64,000 nt of DNA from Neospora caninum Liverpool (lineage: Eukaryota > Apicomplexa > Conoidasida > Eucoccidiorida > Sarcocystidae), in the NCBI RefSeq assembly GCF_000208865.1, contig NC_018397.1, positions 2,604,001 to 2,668,000 of the forward strand, read 5' to 3'. The notes beneath the pieces were generated by a model. That model made no database searches. It had not been told where the DNA came from and saw only the letters and a list, made by a program, of their open reading frames with translations. Shown one piece after another: positions 34,923-46,100 of the stretch (its first letter is position 1; each line of letters begins with the position of its first letter). The position numbers and the translations under genes were made by a program.

Positions 34923-35946
34923 GAAAATGTCGATTTGTGTGTGTATTTATGAATTTTTATGTGTGTGCATGGTTTTGTGCATTTCCCTTGCAATGCGACT
35001 TTCTAGGTGGGACCGTCGAAGGGTCGTGGACCACTGCTGGCGAAATTTGCTCCTGTCGGTTTCAAGAAGGGGTTCGGCGCAGTCGGGCTCGGCCGCCACA
35101 CAAAGAAAGGTGGGCGGCGACGGTTGCCTGTCCACAAAGGAAGAGTCGTTCCGCTGCATACACGTGCGTTTCTTGTCGCCGGAGAGCTTTCCTAGTCTTC
35201 TTGCGTGACGGCGGTTTCTTCGATGTCTCGAATGGAGTCAGTGGATTCTTGTGTATAGAATGGTATATACACGCGCTCGGGCTTCTCGGTCTCTTGCGCA
35301 AGGAAAAGTTCGAGGAAAAAAAGACCGGAGGCGTCGACGGAGGGGAGTAGGGCCGTTTGCCTTTAGGCCGTTGCGGGGCGGCGAACCGTTGTCTCCATTT
35401 CCCCCGAGAAGACGTTTCGCCAGGAGCGTGTGTGCTGTTATGTTCGATTCAGGATTTTTCATCATCAACACCATGCTTGTTCCCATGTTCAAGGTCCCCG
35501 ACCTCTCCAACTGCAAAGTAGGCGTGACGAAGCCCGTTCGTTCCGTACAAACGCGTAGCGCTGGAGTTTTGTGTCAATGCGACTCAAAAAGCGTTTTGCG
35601 AAATCTCGATCTAGACAACCTTTCAAACAAGCGGTGACGGGTGAACTTGCAGATTCAAACGCGCAAGCTGTCTCGCGTACGTGGAGGGACGTGCATCGCT
35701 TCAGAACGGAATTTCGAGACACGCTCTAGGCAGATCGCTAGACAGCTCAGAGCCTTTTGGTGTGCGTCTTCACGAATCGACAGGAATGTGACCCGGCGAA
35801 AAAAGCGTCTGGCTGATCTTCCCGTCTTCCGTGTGGACGATTTTCTGGTGGTGATGCAGCTCCAGTGCTACGTTGCCCCTGACACGTATCGAATCGTTCA
35901 GCAGAGCTTCCGAAAACGGGAGCTGGACGACGGAGAAGATTTCTGA
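34268..35946 (+). CDS. MRPL41: Mitochondrial ribosomal protein mL41 (MRPL41)
   Basis: Four small exons join in frame: 34268-34306, 35007-35109, 35453-35517 and 35860-35946, giving 97 residues. The order is a short leader [13 protein letters not shown]; the basic block [13 protein letters not shown], which parallels the family's KGRG region; [12 protein letters not shown]; and the signature [20 protein letters not shown], equivalent to VPDLTGFKLKPYV of human mL41. The protein belongs to the large subunit of the mitochondrial ribosome. It is shorter than human mL41 (137 residues) because it stops soon after the signature. No exon is long enough to stand out as an open frame. The first intron (34307-35006) carries the largest microsatellite of the window. 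The first exon was chosen because its ATG context, GTGAGG donor and phase all fit. Confidence 0.85.
34768..34922. repeat. Large (TATATACA)n/(TA)n microsatellite in mL41 intron 1
   Basis: About 155 bases of TATATACA units grading into pure TA. It is the longest simple repeat in the window and is intronic. Confidence 0.97.
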
Positions 35947-38900
35947 GGTCCTGACTTTCTCGCGAGACGACGTGTCAAAACGTTGTGCCTTGACTCGCAG
36001 CCGCGTTTGGTGAGAAATTTCTACGCAGGCAGCCAGGAAACGGAACGACGGAACAAAAGCTCCGATTCTACTGTTATAAGCCGAGGTCGCGCGTCCGCCG
36101 TTCCCCCAGCTTTTAGACGCGAGTTCTCTGATATAAAATCGAAGCTCTGTGCTAAGCGCAGAGAAGCGATCGGTTTTACTGAATGGGAGTTTACTGAGTA
36201 CGCCTGTTTGTAGTTAGAGGGGAAAAGGGGATGCGCGAGGCACATTCCGTTGCGGGTTCTGTGCACTGCGAGACAGCCGGTGTCTCCGCTCGGTGGAAAA
36301 GACGCGCCGGCTCTGTCGCGACATGGCCGTTTTTGGTACGCTAGCGGATATCTTTCGTCGAATGCAGAGGTTGAGTCTGTCCCCAAAGCGGCTCTCAGAC
36401 GAAGGGAAGGGTGGGGGGAGGGGCAGAGGGCCAGAGGCGAATTGCTACCTTCTTCCCGAGCACACACGTGTGCCTGATGAGCAAACAGGGAAAATTCAGC
36501 GAAAAGCTGCTTTCTTGACTGAGTGCCAGCATTGGAGTAGAGAAACTTGTGTATCCACGCCATGCCATTTCCCTGACTCCGCTGCCGCCGTTGCACCCAG
36601 TGAACCCTAGGCTGTAAACCAACCCCCGACACTATTTTCTTGTTCAGAATGGAGGAGCCTCTCAAAGTCTAGTCAATAAGACCCAGCCACGAGCGAACCG
36701 ACGCGCGTCCACGCTACAAGAGCTACAGATATTTACACTTTTTCACGTCTCGTGGGGGTACGGTTCGGCGGTGACTTGGTGAAGGTTGCTACCATCGCAA
36801 CACTTGCTGCGTGTGTGCCTCGACTGGTACCGAGTACGCTCCCGTTAGTTCTGATTCCAGGTTGCCAATGACGAAGTGTTGCGTTACCTGAGAGCCCACG
36901 TCATGTCCCCCCCCCCCCCCCCCCATATACACGAACTAGTTCTCGCCAGGCTGCTGGAGTCAGAAAACCTACACGGGCGAAAACAGCGCCCTTCGCCAAC
37001 TCGCAAGGCACGCGTATCTCTGCCCGATAGCAGCGCAGATCTTTTTCCGTTCTCTGTGGTTTGTTCCGCATAACTCCTCGAGAAAGCCCTTGGCTCCTGG
37101 ACACATTTTTCCTCCGATGTGGCAGATATTCACGGGATTCCTTCTGCGAATCCATTCGATTTGGAGATGCAGAGTATACTGGCACTCGGGAATTGGACGG
37201 CCGAATTGGGTCGGAGGGGAGCCATTGAGCATCTCTCAATGAGCTTGGAGCCCCCGGTGTAAGGCGTGTGCGGCGGTGTGGAAGTCGAAAAGGCTAAGAA
37301 AGCAGTGCCTGGACAGAGGTGGATAGCTGTAGGTCCTCATGGTTACCTTGCTGAGCCGTAGAGTTGCCAGGCTATATATCGGGAACAGGTGCGCCACGTA
37401 GCCCGTCCAGCACAGACCGCAGCAGCGGGTTGCCGCTGAGAACGGAGCTAGAGAAACCAGGAAAAATAACAGCTACCAGAAGGGTGCAATTCAACGCGAG
37501 GACCTTCTGCATCCTGTCAGAGACGTGTCTGTGCGACGAAATTGCCCCCCTCGTCATGAAAAGAGGGTGACCACACAATGCAGGCTGCGGGGAGTCACGC
37601 GTGACATCAAAACGAGACCCGTACCTTACCACCGGTGCACTCACCGGTACTTTTTTACAGGAGAAATGCGTGTGAAGGGATGTTGCTTTCCTCAGTTCTC
37701 AGGCAAACACGGAATCGACAACTGGCTCCGCAAAGTGCATGGACGTCTTTTGGTTGTTGTACTAGGAGCACATTGCCTGGCGGAGTGTCTTTTAACGACG
37801 GGGCGCACGGTCAACCGTCGAGGGCGATGGCGCCTCCTCTGATCGACTCGCCTGCTGTCAAGCACGTCGCTTCGACTCTGAACAGGTGGGTCTCATGTTT
37901 ACAGCAGATGCTTGGCACAGAACAGTCAGGCGGCACCTACATTGGGACCGACAGTGTTGCTGGGAACTGGCCTGAACTTTTTTCCTTGTAAATGTATGTC
38001 TTTCAGTGGGGACATGCATTTGCATTAAGTTGGCTGCACATGGGAAGAAGTACGTATAGAAAGCACTCGCCAGGACAAAAAATAGCAATCCCGTGGCTTC
38101 TCACTGAGTAGAGAACCTGGTTGTCTGTATCGCATTTTACTGGAGTCATGCTCAGTATCCTAGGTACTAGGTCGATACCGCCGTTGATCAGAATGCTTAG
38201 CCAGGGTATGATTCTAACATCTGCTCAGACGCATGTATCCACGAGGCACCTTCCTTACACGGACGAACCACTGGGACTTGAGTCAGCGAAACGAGGTGAG
38301 ACAAGTTAGTGGAAGTTACGGCCCCGCACTGTGTTTCTCCGTATTCCACATGGAGTTCAGAAACGGCTTAGTGAAGAAGCCGTACATTCGACTTGCGCGA
38401 CTGTTCCTACAAAAACTGTTACAAACTAGTCCTATACGGACAACTGCGCTTCAGCTGTGTACCAATAGCGTCATTTGCAGTGTGATTCAACCTGATAGTT
38501 TGCGGAAAGAGGCTTCGACACGCGCGCCTAAACACGCATGCTCTCAGAGTGGGGAACCAAATTACGCAACATGTATGAAGTTCAAGGCCTGTAGGGACGC
38601 GGTTTTTCCCAAAATCGACATTTGCTTGACCTTGTAAAACGCGTGCAGCTGCCTTTTCAAATGGTGCCACTTTTTCTAAGGAAGCAACAACATACACGGG
38701 TGTTCATCTGCAGGTCCAGGGGCCAACTCCAGTCAGCCCGCCTCTTCATGACCCACTAAACTGGGACACAGATTGACTGTTAACGCCTACTCAGCCCCAT
38801 TAAACGCAGTGTGGTGAGGAAGTTCCAAAAAAAAACTGACAACATGGAATACCTCTCCAGGTTGAGTCGATAAAACACCCGTTCTCCGTCAAATCTCTGT

Positions 38901-39282
38901 AGATTCCATCAGATTACCGGTTCGGCGTACATACTGCACGTGTGCTTTGAAACACACCCGTACAGCTCCGCAGCTGCGACTCACCAGCGGAATCAATTTG
39001 TGCACATGCTCAGCCCGTATTCGGGACAACGTCATTCTGTCGCAGAATGTTCAAACTCTTTATCGCGTCACGCACCACGCACCCATGCAGCATATAGTGA
39101 TCGTAATGGTCCGGCAACGCGCTACACATTCTTTTCCTCTGCGTCGAACAGTCCCACCCAGAAACCCATCTCCATATCGCGGTCCCTCACCAGCATACTT
39201 TTTGCCTTCTGACGGAATTCTAAGGTCGAGTTCTGCATCTCGAGGGATGCGAATGGAATTCCGTCTTGAGTTCGTAGCCGTA
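35947..39282. other. Intergenic region between convergent 3' ends, few repeats
   Basis: Between the stops of mL41 (+) and the secreted-protein gene (-). Unlike other gaps it has no (TA)n tract. It carries an 18-C run at 36907-36924. Frames such as 36021-36665 (-) and 38233-38637 (+) have no signal peptide, domain or splice support. I see no RNA gene. Confidence 0.5.
36907..36924 (+). repeat. Poly-C run, 18 C
   Basis: Uninterrupted C homopolymer downstream of mL41. Confidence 0.95.
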
Positions 39283-39852
39283 TCACTGGAGGGGCGGACT
39301 CGCCAACCCGTCACCCCTGTTTGAAAGGAAGTACAAGGCAGCCACAGCTGCGGCGGCAGCGAGGGCGCCGAGGGCCATCATTCCTTTGTTCTTAGCTGCG
39401 AAGGCGACGCGCGTGGGAAGAGCACCCCTAGACGGGGCACTGGACTTGTCGGAGCTACCACCGGAGAACAGCAACGCAGACAGAGTGATGAGAGCCAAGG
39501 CAGCAGCGACACCGCCGCCGATGGCAGCGGGTTTGTTCTTTCGTACGAAGGACCGGGCCTGCTTGACCAGCGGTTGGATGTGGTAGAGCGCGCCCCGGTC
39601 CGCACCCATTATCTTGACTGATTCCCCTTCTGCAGCGTCTTCTTTTCCCTCCAACTCCGCCAATGCTTCGTCACCCTCCACAGCGTCATCCTGAGGAGCC
39701 GCGGGTGCGTACTCTTCCTTGGCACGCGACATCGCTTCGGCGTCCTCCTCGACCGCGACGCCTGCGCTGTCGCTGGGGGCAGCGCCGAAGCACACCGGGA
39801 CAATGAGGCTCGCAAAGAAGAGAGCGAGGATAACGCGAGAGGAAAGCGCCAT
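39283..39852 (-). CDS. Small secreted protein with two C-terminal hydrophobic segments (dense-granule-like)
   Basis: Single open frame of 189 residues. Residues 1 to about 24 are a signal peptide (hydrophobic core VILALFFASLIVPV, small residues before the cut). Residues 27-80 are acidic. Residues 85-108 are polar and end in a basic patch (KQARSFVRKNK). Residues 109-129 and 158-176 are Ala/Gly-rich hydrophobic helices joined by a Ser-rich loop with basic residues. Size, signal peptide, acidic domain and C-terminal helices match the general layout of sarcocystid GRA proteins, which are secreted into the parasitophorous vacuole. I cannot match it to a named GRA. No RRLAE-type ASP5 site is visible. 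The gene appears intronless, unlike the long genes around it. A member of an unnamed secreted family or a membrane protein of another organelle remains possible. The start is the only in-frame ATG ahead of the signal peptide. Confidence 0.65.
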   Translation of the reverse strand: MALSSRVILALFFASLIVPVCFGAAPSDSAGVAVEEDAEAMSRAKEEYAPAAPQDDAVEGDEALAELEGKEDAAEGESVKIMGADRGALYHIQPLVKQARSFVRKNKPAAIGGGVAAALALITLSALLFSGGSSDKSSAPSRGALPTRVAFAAKNKGMMALGALAAAAAVAALYFLSNRGDGLASPPLQ

Positions 39853-42800
39853 CGTGTTTAAGAGAACGCAGGGGCGAAGACAGGAGTCAGAGAGGGCCCG
39901 TTACCGCGACTCGACGCCGCCGGAATTTGCCGAAGCACGCCGTGACACAAACAAAATTGAGGAAGCCGCCGGAGGCACAGCCCGGATGTTGGCCACGCTG
40001 CACGAGGGGGGACGGGCGAGGGGGGGAGGCGACGTCACAAATTCCGAAAAAGATTGACGAACAGGCAAAAAAGCGACAGCCTCGAGGGACTCAGAAATCT
40101 CCTCACGTGTGTCAAAACAGAGCCGTGGAGCCCAGTGGGGAAAAACGCCTGCAAGAGACGCCCGTGTTGGTGGCGCACGGATCCCGTCCGAAGCAAGGAT
40201 CCTGCCGGATACGTCTCCGTAGTGCACAACGGCCGAATCAGTTGGGGTATGCGAGAGGCTGAACTTTTCTCAACAACAAAAGTAAGACAACAGAGACCGC
40301 GTCCACTGGCGAAACGGTAAAACCGGCTTCTCGGTGTGTGCACCACCCGAAAACATGAACCACCGAGGTGGGGTACGATTGATCGTCGCCGGGGGGTGTA
40401 TGCCCGCTCGCTGCGTCCCGTCGCTCCCCCCACTCGTTGTCCTCTCTGGGCTGTGCGCCGGATGAGGCAAAACGGAAAGCTTGCGCAGTCGGGCGCGCCG
40501 GGAGGTGCGGGGGGGAGAGCCGGTCCGAGAAGACCGCTCCGTTTTGGAAGCCGGAAAACGGTCGCTCTCCGCGTGACCAGGGCCGAGTGGAGTTGCGCTG
40601 CCGTTCTCCAGCCGCTCGCCGCGTGCGCTTTGCCCAACTGAAAGCCGGCGGGAGAGGCGCGGCGCCCGTACCCGGAAAAAGGCCCCGGCGCCTGTGCGGC
40701 AGCACGGCGCGGCGCTGCCGGCACGTTCTCTCTGTCTGAGGTGTGAAGAAAAAGAAAGCCTGCTTTCAACATCTCCTCAGGAGAACAGAACACTAATAGA
40801 ACGGGTACTGGGGCCATCAGCCGCTCCGCCGATGGACGTACAGCGGAACGTGGCGCCAGAGAGAGGACTGAGGACCACGGGCGAACGCGAACGCGAACGC
40901 GTCCCACGAATGGCAGGCGTTCCCTGCGATGGTGATGCACGGAGGCTTCGAGTTTTACGAGAAACGGAGAGACCGTACGGGGAGTTACGCCTGCGTACAC
41001 ATCCCTGTGTGTGCTCGCAAGTCCCGGCTGCTTCTCGGCTGCTGCGCTCACCTCGACTCCGGCTTGCCCGACGGCAGAATGCGCGCGGGCTCGAGAGATC
41101 GGGAGTCAAGGGGAAGTAGCAAAGAGGCACAGTTTGGTGAGAGCTCTCGACTGCCGACCCCTCGCTTTTTGAGGCGAACCAGAGGAGACTGGCGGGAAAA
41201 ACAAAACTCGAGAGCTGTCTGACCACCCCACTCGAGCACAGAGGCAATTTGAATAGTCCCGTGGCCTTGGATGCCGCTCCGCGGCGGATCATCGAGCAAG
41301 GAAAAGGGGCGGCTTTCGGTTTGATGGAACTTTCACACCCAGGTAACTCCATACGAGTCAACCGGTTCGTCTGGGAAACGATTCCCGACAGTGGATCGAG
41401 GAGAGAGAAGTTGACGGGTTTCTTTACTACGGCTGGGAGCAGCCGCCCTTCAGAACAGGCAATCCTGGTGAACCACGTGCGAAACCTTCTAACGGACAGT
41501 TTGCTCCGAAGCGGGGGAAGTATCCACAGCTCTTAGCTGCCTTACTCAGTTCAGGGGGGGGGGGGCTGATGTACAGCAATCACAAAGGGCGTGCGTGGCT
41601 GAATCTCACAACTGGAATTATAGAGACAATCTCATTTTCCAGGAAGGCGTACGGCGCTGAACGTTTTGGGCTGTTCCGGGAGTTTGAGACGCGAAAGACG
41701 CCAACAAAGACTGAAGAAACATGAGTGCATGAGTTGAAAGACAAAGCATAACCAAACTCGAGAGGAGAAGTGAGGGGACCGAACCACCTTCTCACGCCCG
41801 CTGGCCTCATCCGCGTACGTCCTTCACACATCGCACACCCCGTGGAAAAACGCGAAAGTCCCTTCTACCGTCTCCTCTACTTTCCTGCACACACAGATAT
41901 CTGTCTCATGAACTGCGGAGAACTCTGCACGTGAAACATGGCGGCGCTTCTGCCTCCGGATGGGTACCTGCCAAACGAGACAGTGGATTCGTTCGGCAAG
42001 ATCGCGTGATTCTCTTGCACTCGTTAGCTACATGCGACGACACTGCACTTTTTGGGGCAAAGGTTTTGACAAGGCTGTGGAGTCGTACGGAGAAAGTTGA
42101 TTCCCTGCAGCAGCGACGCGGGGAATCCGTGTCCTGACTCGTTTCGTCAAGAGTCCTTCCGCCCGTCCACACCGTCTTCGGGGCCGTCCCCGCGGTGTCC
42201 CAGGAGTGCCTTTCGGAATCAGAAGAAATTTAGAGTGGCCTCCACTCTTTTGAGCTTCCCGCAAGCGCGTCCAACACCCGGTATTTTCATCCGGCAAGTT
42301 AAGACGGGGGCTCTTCGGCAGCCGACTCTGCGGGGCCTACCGCCGAGAGCCGCGGGGTCCACGAGAGCCTGGCTAAATCTGGATCTGCGTATCGGGCTTT
42401 TGCTAATCGACACACATTGCAAGTTCGTGCAGCTTGCCCCTGGTTGTGTCGCGGCTGGAGTGTGCACAGAACTGGATGAGAATCTTCCTTCTTCATGCGG
42501 CTCCAGTCCGTGTCGGCGGCGCGTGCACAGCGTACTTGAAAACGCGTATGCGAGGGTACCGTTTGAAGCTGAACCATCCACGTACTCACTGACCGGGGTT
42601 ATTGACTTGCTAACAGGGAATGAAGACAATTCGTCGCGTGTACCTTCACAGTCTTCTTTTTACGCAGAGGCTGGCGATGGACCACTGTAGTGGATCTGCC
42701 ACGGAAAACGCGTCAAGAGAACCGCCGGAGGGGTGGGCGTCCTCCCGTTGGAAACACAGTTTCCCAGGATAGTAGAAGCACTAGAGAACTCCTCCTAAAA

Positions 42801-43148
42801 GTACGAATGCCGCCAGCTCGCACACTAGAGGCCCGTGTTCGAATCTTTCAGCTTTCTGTTCGAGGACCTAGCTCTCGAAATGTGCTTCTCGCGTTTGGCG
42901 GTTGCGTCACACTGCCGAGCGTCGGTCCACCTTTGCGGGCCTGTTTTCGCTGCATGTCTTGTGGCGTCGTCGCCTAACCGAACGAACCGCGCTTTACTTC
43001 GGAGGCAAGCTGCTTCATCTCTCTTTTCCTCCGCATTGCGCCTTACGTGACGGCTTCCTTCCGTTTTTTTATCGGGCCTTTTTCCCGAGCCTAAAATGCG
43101 TTCTTTCCCGCCGCCATCGGCGCGGCACGCGCTCACCCTCCTGCATCT
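39853..43148. other. Divergent promoter region, secreted protein (-) and giant hydrolase (+)
   Basis: About 3.3 kb with no (TA)n tract. The part nearest the secreted-protein gene (about 40400-40720) is GC-rich. A GGAGACG-like word on the minus strand near 40215 resembles the GAGACG elements described upstream of Toxoplasma GRA genes; this is a weak, single match. A 12-G run lies at 41554-41565. Long frames here (40035-41051 -, 42097-42690 +) overlap others on both strands and have no domain support. Confidence 0.5.
41554..41565 (+). repeat. Poly-G run, 12 G
   Basis: Uninterrupted G homopolymer in the gap upstream of the giant hydrolase gene. Confidence 0.93.
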
Positions 43149-46100
43149 GTGTCTCTCGCATCGGTTCGCATTTTCGTAATCGGATGTTTCTGGTGTCGTC
43201 TGGCGGCGTCTTCACTTCTTGTCGAGGGTCTGAGGCAGCCCGTTGCGGTCCCGCGAGTTGATGGCGGGGCCCACGAGTTGACGCCCTCGTCAACGAGAGT
43301 GGCGCGACGCGGTTCGTTCCTTTGTTTTAAACGACTTCGCCCTCGTTTTGCCAAGATGCATGCGCGCGTCGTCTCTCTCTTCTTCGCTCCACTCAGGGCG
43401 TGTTTCGCCTCGTGCACCAAATGGGTTCTCGCTCCCGGCTGCCGGCTGCTCAAACCGGCCGTCGCGGCGAGCACCCGCTTCGCTGCGGCGAACGCGTTTC
43501 CTCTGGCGCTCTGCTTCGGCCTCTTTGCGGTCTTTCTTGTGTTCCTGTTCCTCTTCTCGTTCTTCTGTTCACTGGTCATCGGCGGAATCTTCGCCTTCCT
43601 CTTTGCCCTCGTCGTCCTCTACAACCTCACGACGGCCCTTCTCTTCCCCGGCAGCAGCGCCTTCTTCAGACGCCAGCTGGAGCTCCAGTTCTGCACGGCA
43701 GCCATCATCCCCTTCAAAGGCCACCTCGGCGTTCTGGAGCTCCTCCTCTCCTTTCTGCTCTACCGAGCCTACCTGCGGGACGCGGCTGGCTGCACGAGCG
43801 AGGGGTCTAACTGGAACGGCGACTGGCGGGCCGACCGCCCCCAAGTCCACCCCGAGGATTTGCCTCTCGCCGACTCTTCTGACGATGTCTCTTCTCTCGC
43901 TTCTCTTGCCGGTCGGCCGCAGCGTCGACCGCGGCCGTCCACCCGCGACTACGAGGAGGCAGACTCCCGTCCCCGCAGATTCATCTTTCCTCGCTGGCCG
44001 TCGGTCGCGTCTCTGCCGCCCTCTCCCGCGTCCTTCGCTGCGGGATCCCCTGCGTCCTCCCCGTCTGCCGCGCCTTCCGAGCCGTCGCGCGCGGCACCTG
44101 ACGCCGCTGCTCCGATCTCTCCGTCGCTAGTCCCTTTCCCGCCGCCGCTCCTCCTCGCTCCAGAGCGCTCGCCCGCTGTCCCTTCATCCTTGCCGTCGTC
44201 ACCCTGGCTCCTGTCCAACTGCCTCTCCTCCCCCGAGGCGCTTGTCGCGGACGTGACGATGAACGAGGTCCGGGAGAGTACCTTGGCGCTCTCCTCGCTC
44301 CTCCGCACCATGGCGCATGCACGGCGGAAGATCGGCGGGGCCTGCGCGGCCCTCTCGCCTACCTGCTCACGACGCTCCCTGTCCCCGTCCTCTTCTCGCC
44401 TCGCGCGCGACCGAGGGGAGGAACAGAGCGCGGGAAAGTCTTCCCTTGAGGCACACTCGACAGACTCGTTCGAGGAAATCGAACTCAGTGCGGGGGCGCC
44501 TGGCCCCTCGAACGCGGCGCGCGAACCGAAGACGCCTGTTTCTCCCGCGCGCGAGCGAGAGACAGAAGAGGGACAGCGCGAGACAGACGCGAGACCGGAG
44601 GACGAGAAGCAGCCGGCTGTCGAGTTGGGGTGGGAGAGACAAGATGCCCCGCAGCTGGCGAGAAACCAACGCGGGCAACTGACCTGGCAACAAGAGGACG
44701 TGTTCTACCACGGCTCGCAGCTTCTGTTCCACCTTGTGCATTTGTCGATCGACGTGGTGAGACCCCAGACTCCGCGCTGCGCGGACAAAAGCCGCCACGG
44801 CTCGCTGCCCCAGGGGACCGGACCTTCTTCTTGGTCCTTCCTCGCCCTCTTCGGTCTGGCGAAACCGTGCTGTGCGGCCGCCGCGGGTCGGCGCGGTGCA
44901 CATGTGGACGCGTCTCCGAGTCCCCACGGAGACAGACACCCGCGCTCGCCTGAGACGCCGAGCCCCGAGCCCGAGCTCCTCTCTGACCCGTCGCTGTGCT
45001 CGTCCGCGCCGGTGTCGTCCGCGCCGTCTCCTCTGCCGCCGTTGCGGGCCTCAGTGAGCGAGCTCGCGCTGTCGAGCTCCGCGTCCGCTCGCAAAGAGAC
45101 CGCCGGGCGCCCGTGGTGCGCCGCGGGAGGAGGCGCGATTCGCTGGCCGGTTTTCCACTGCGCCGCGGCGCTCTTCCATCTTCGTCAGCTGCTGCTCTTT
45201 CTCTCTCCGCACCTGCCGAGCCCAGAGCCTTCGCGCTGGCGTCGTCGGTCCAGTCTCTCCGCGTCCGGCTCCGGCGGCATTCTCGAAGTGCCCGCGCTCG
45301 CTGCGCTTCCTCGCTCGCTTCTCCGCATGTTGATCTCTCCACCGCTCTCTTCGCTTCTGCTCCTCGCAGGCGAGCTGGAAGAGACTCATGGTGGCACCGA
45401 GCTCTGGATTCCTGTCTCCGAGGCTCACACACTCCGACTCCTGCTCTCAGCCTGTGCGCTGCCTGTTGTCCTGGCGAAACGGGCGCTCCGCGGTTGGCTG
45501 CGTGGCCGCCGCCGGGGCACGTCCGACGTGGAGAGCGAGGCCCAGAGAGCCTGCAGGTCGGAACCGCGTCTCGACCAGACGAGTCGAGGCGCGAAGAAGA
45601 GAGAAAAGGCCGAACGAACCGCGGCTGTGGCGGACACGCACGGCCTCAAACCCCAGAGACAGGAAGCCGGCGCGCCTCAGCCGGCTCCAGGAACGGATCA
45701 GCAAGGGGGTGCTCGGGCGCGTATCCCTTCCGCTGAATTCGCGCAAGCGTCCGTTTCCCTCGCCTGCGGCAGCGCTTCGTCCCCTGAAGGTTCTTCCCCT
45801 GCAGGTTCTGCCTCTTCTGTCTCGGCGCGTCTGTGCTGCCGCCTCGGTGCCTGGCTCGAACCGGAGAGCCGGCTGTATCTCCACGCGGTTTTCTTCCCTG
45901 CTCCCAACACACACTGGCTGCTCCCATCCACTGCGTTTTCGTCGCCTCCCGTCTTCCGTCCGCTCTCGAACGCGTCTGCCGCGCAGCTCCCCTGGAACGG
46001 GGGCGAGGACGCCTGCAGCGCCGCGGCGCGCAGGGCGTTCCCCCACTCAGGTGATTGCCTGTTGTCCTTTGTCCCGCCGTCCGTCGGCGCATGCGAATGT

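Noticed and set aside
35641..35946. A 101-codon plus-strand frame as a gene
   Set aside because: Only its last 87 bases are coding, as the final exon of mL41; the rest is intron read-through.
40035..41051. A 338-codon minus-strand frame upstream of the secreted-protein gene
   Set aside because: Arg/Pro/Ala-rich translation of GC-rich sequence, with competing frames on both strands. It lies where the promoter should be.
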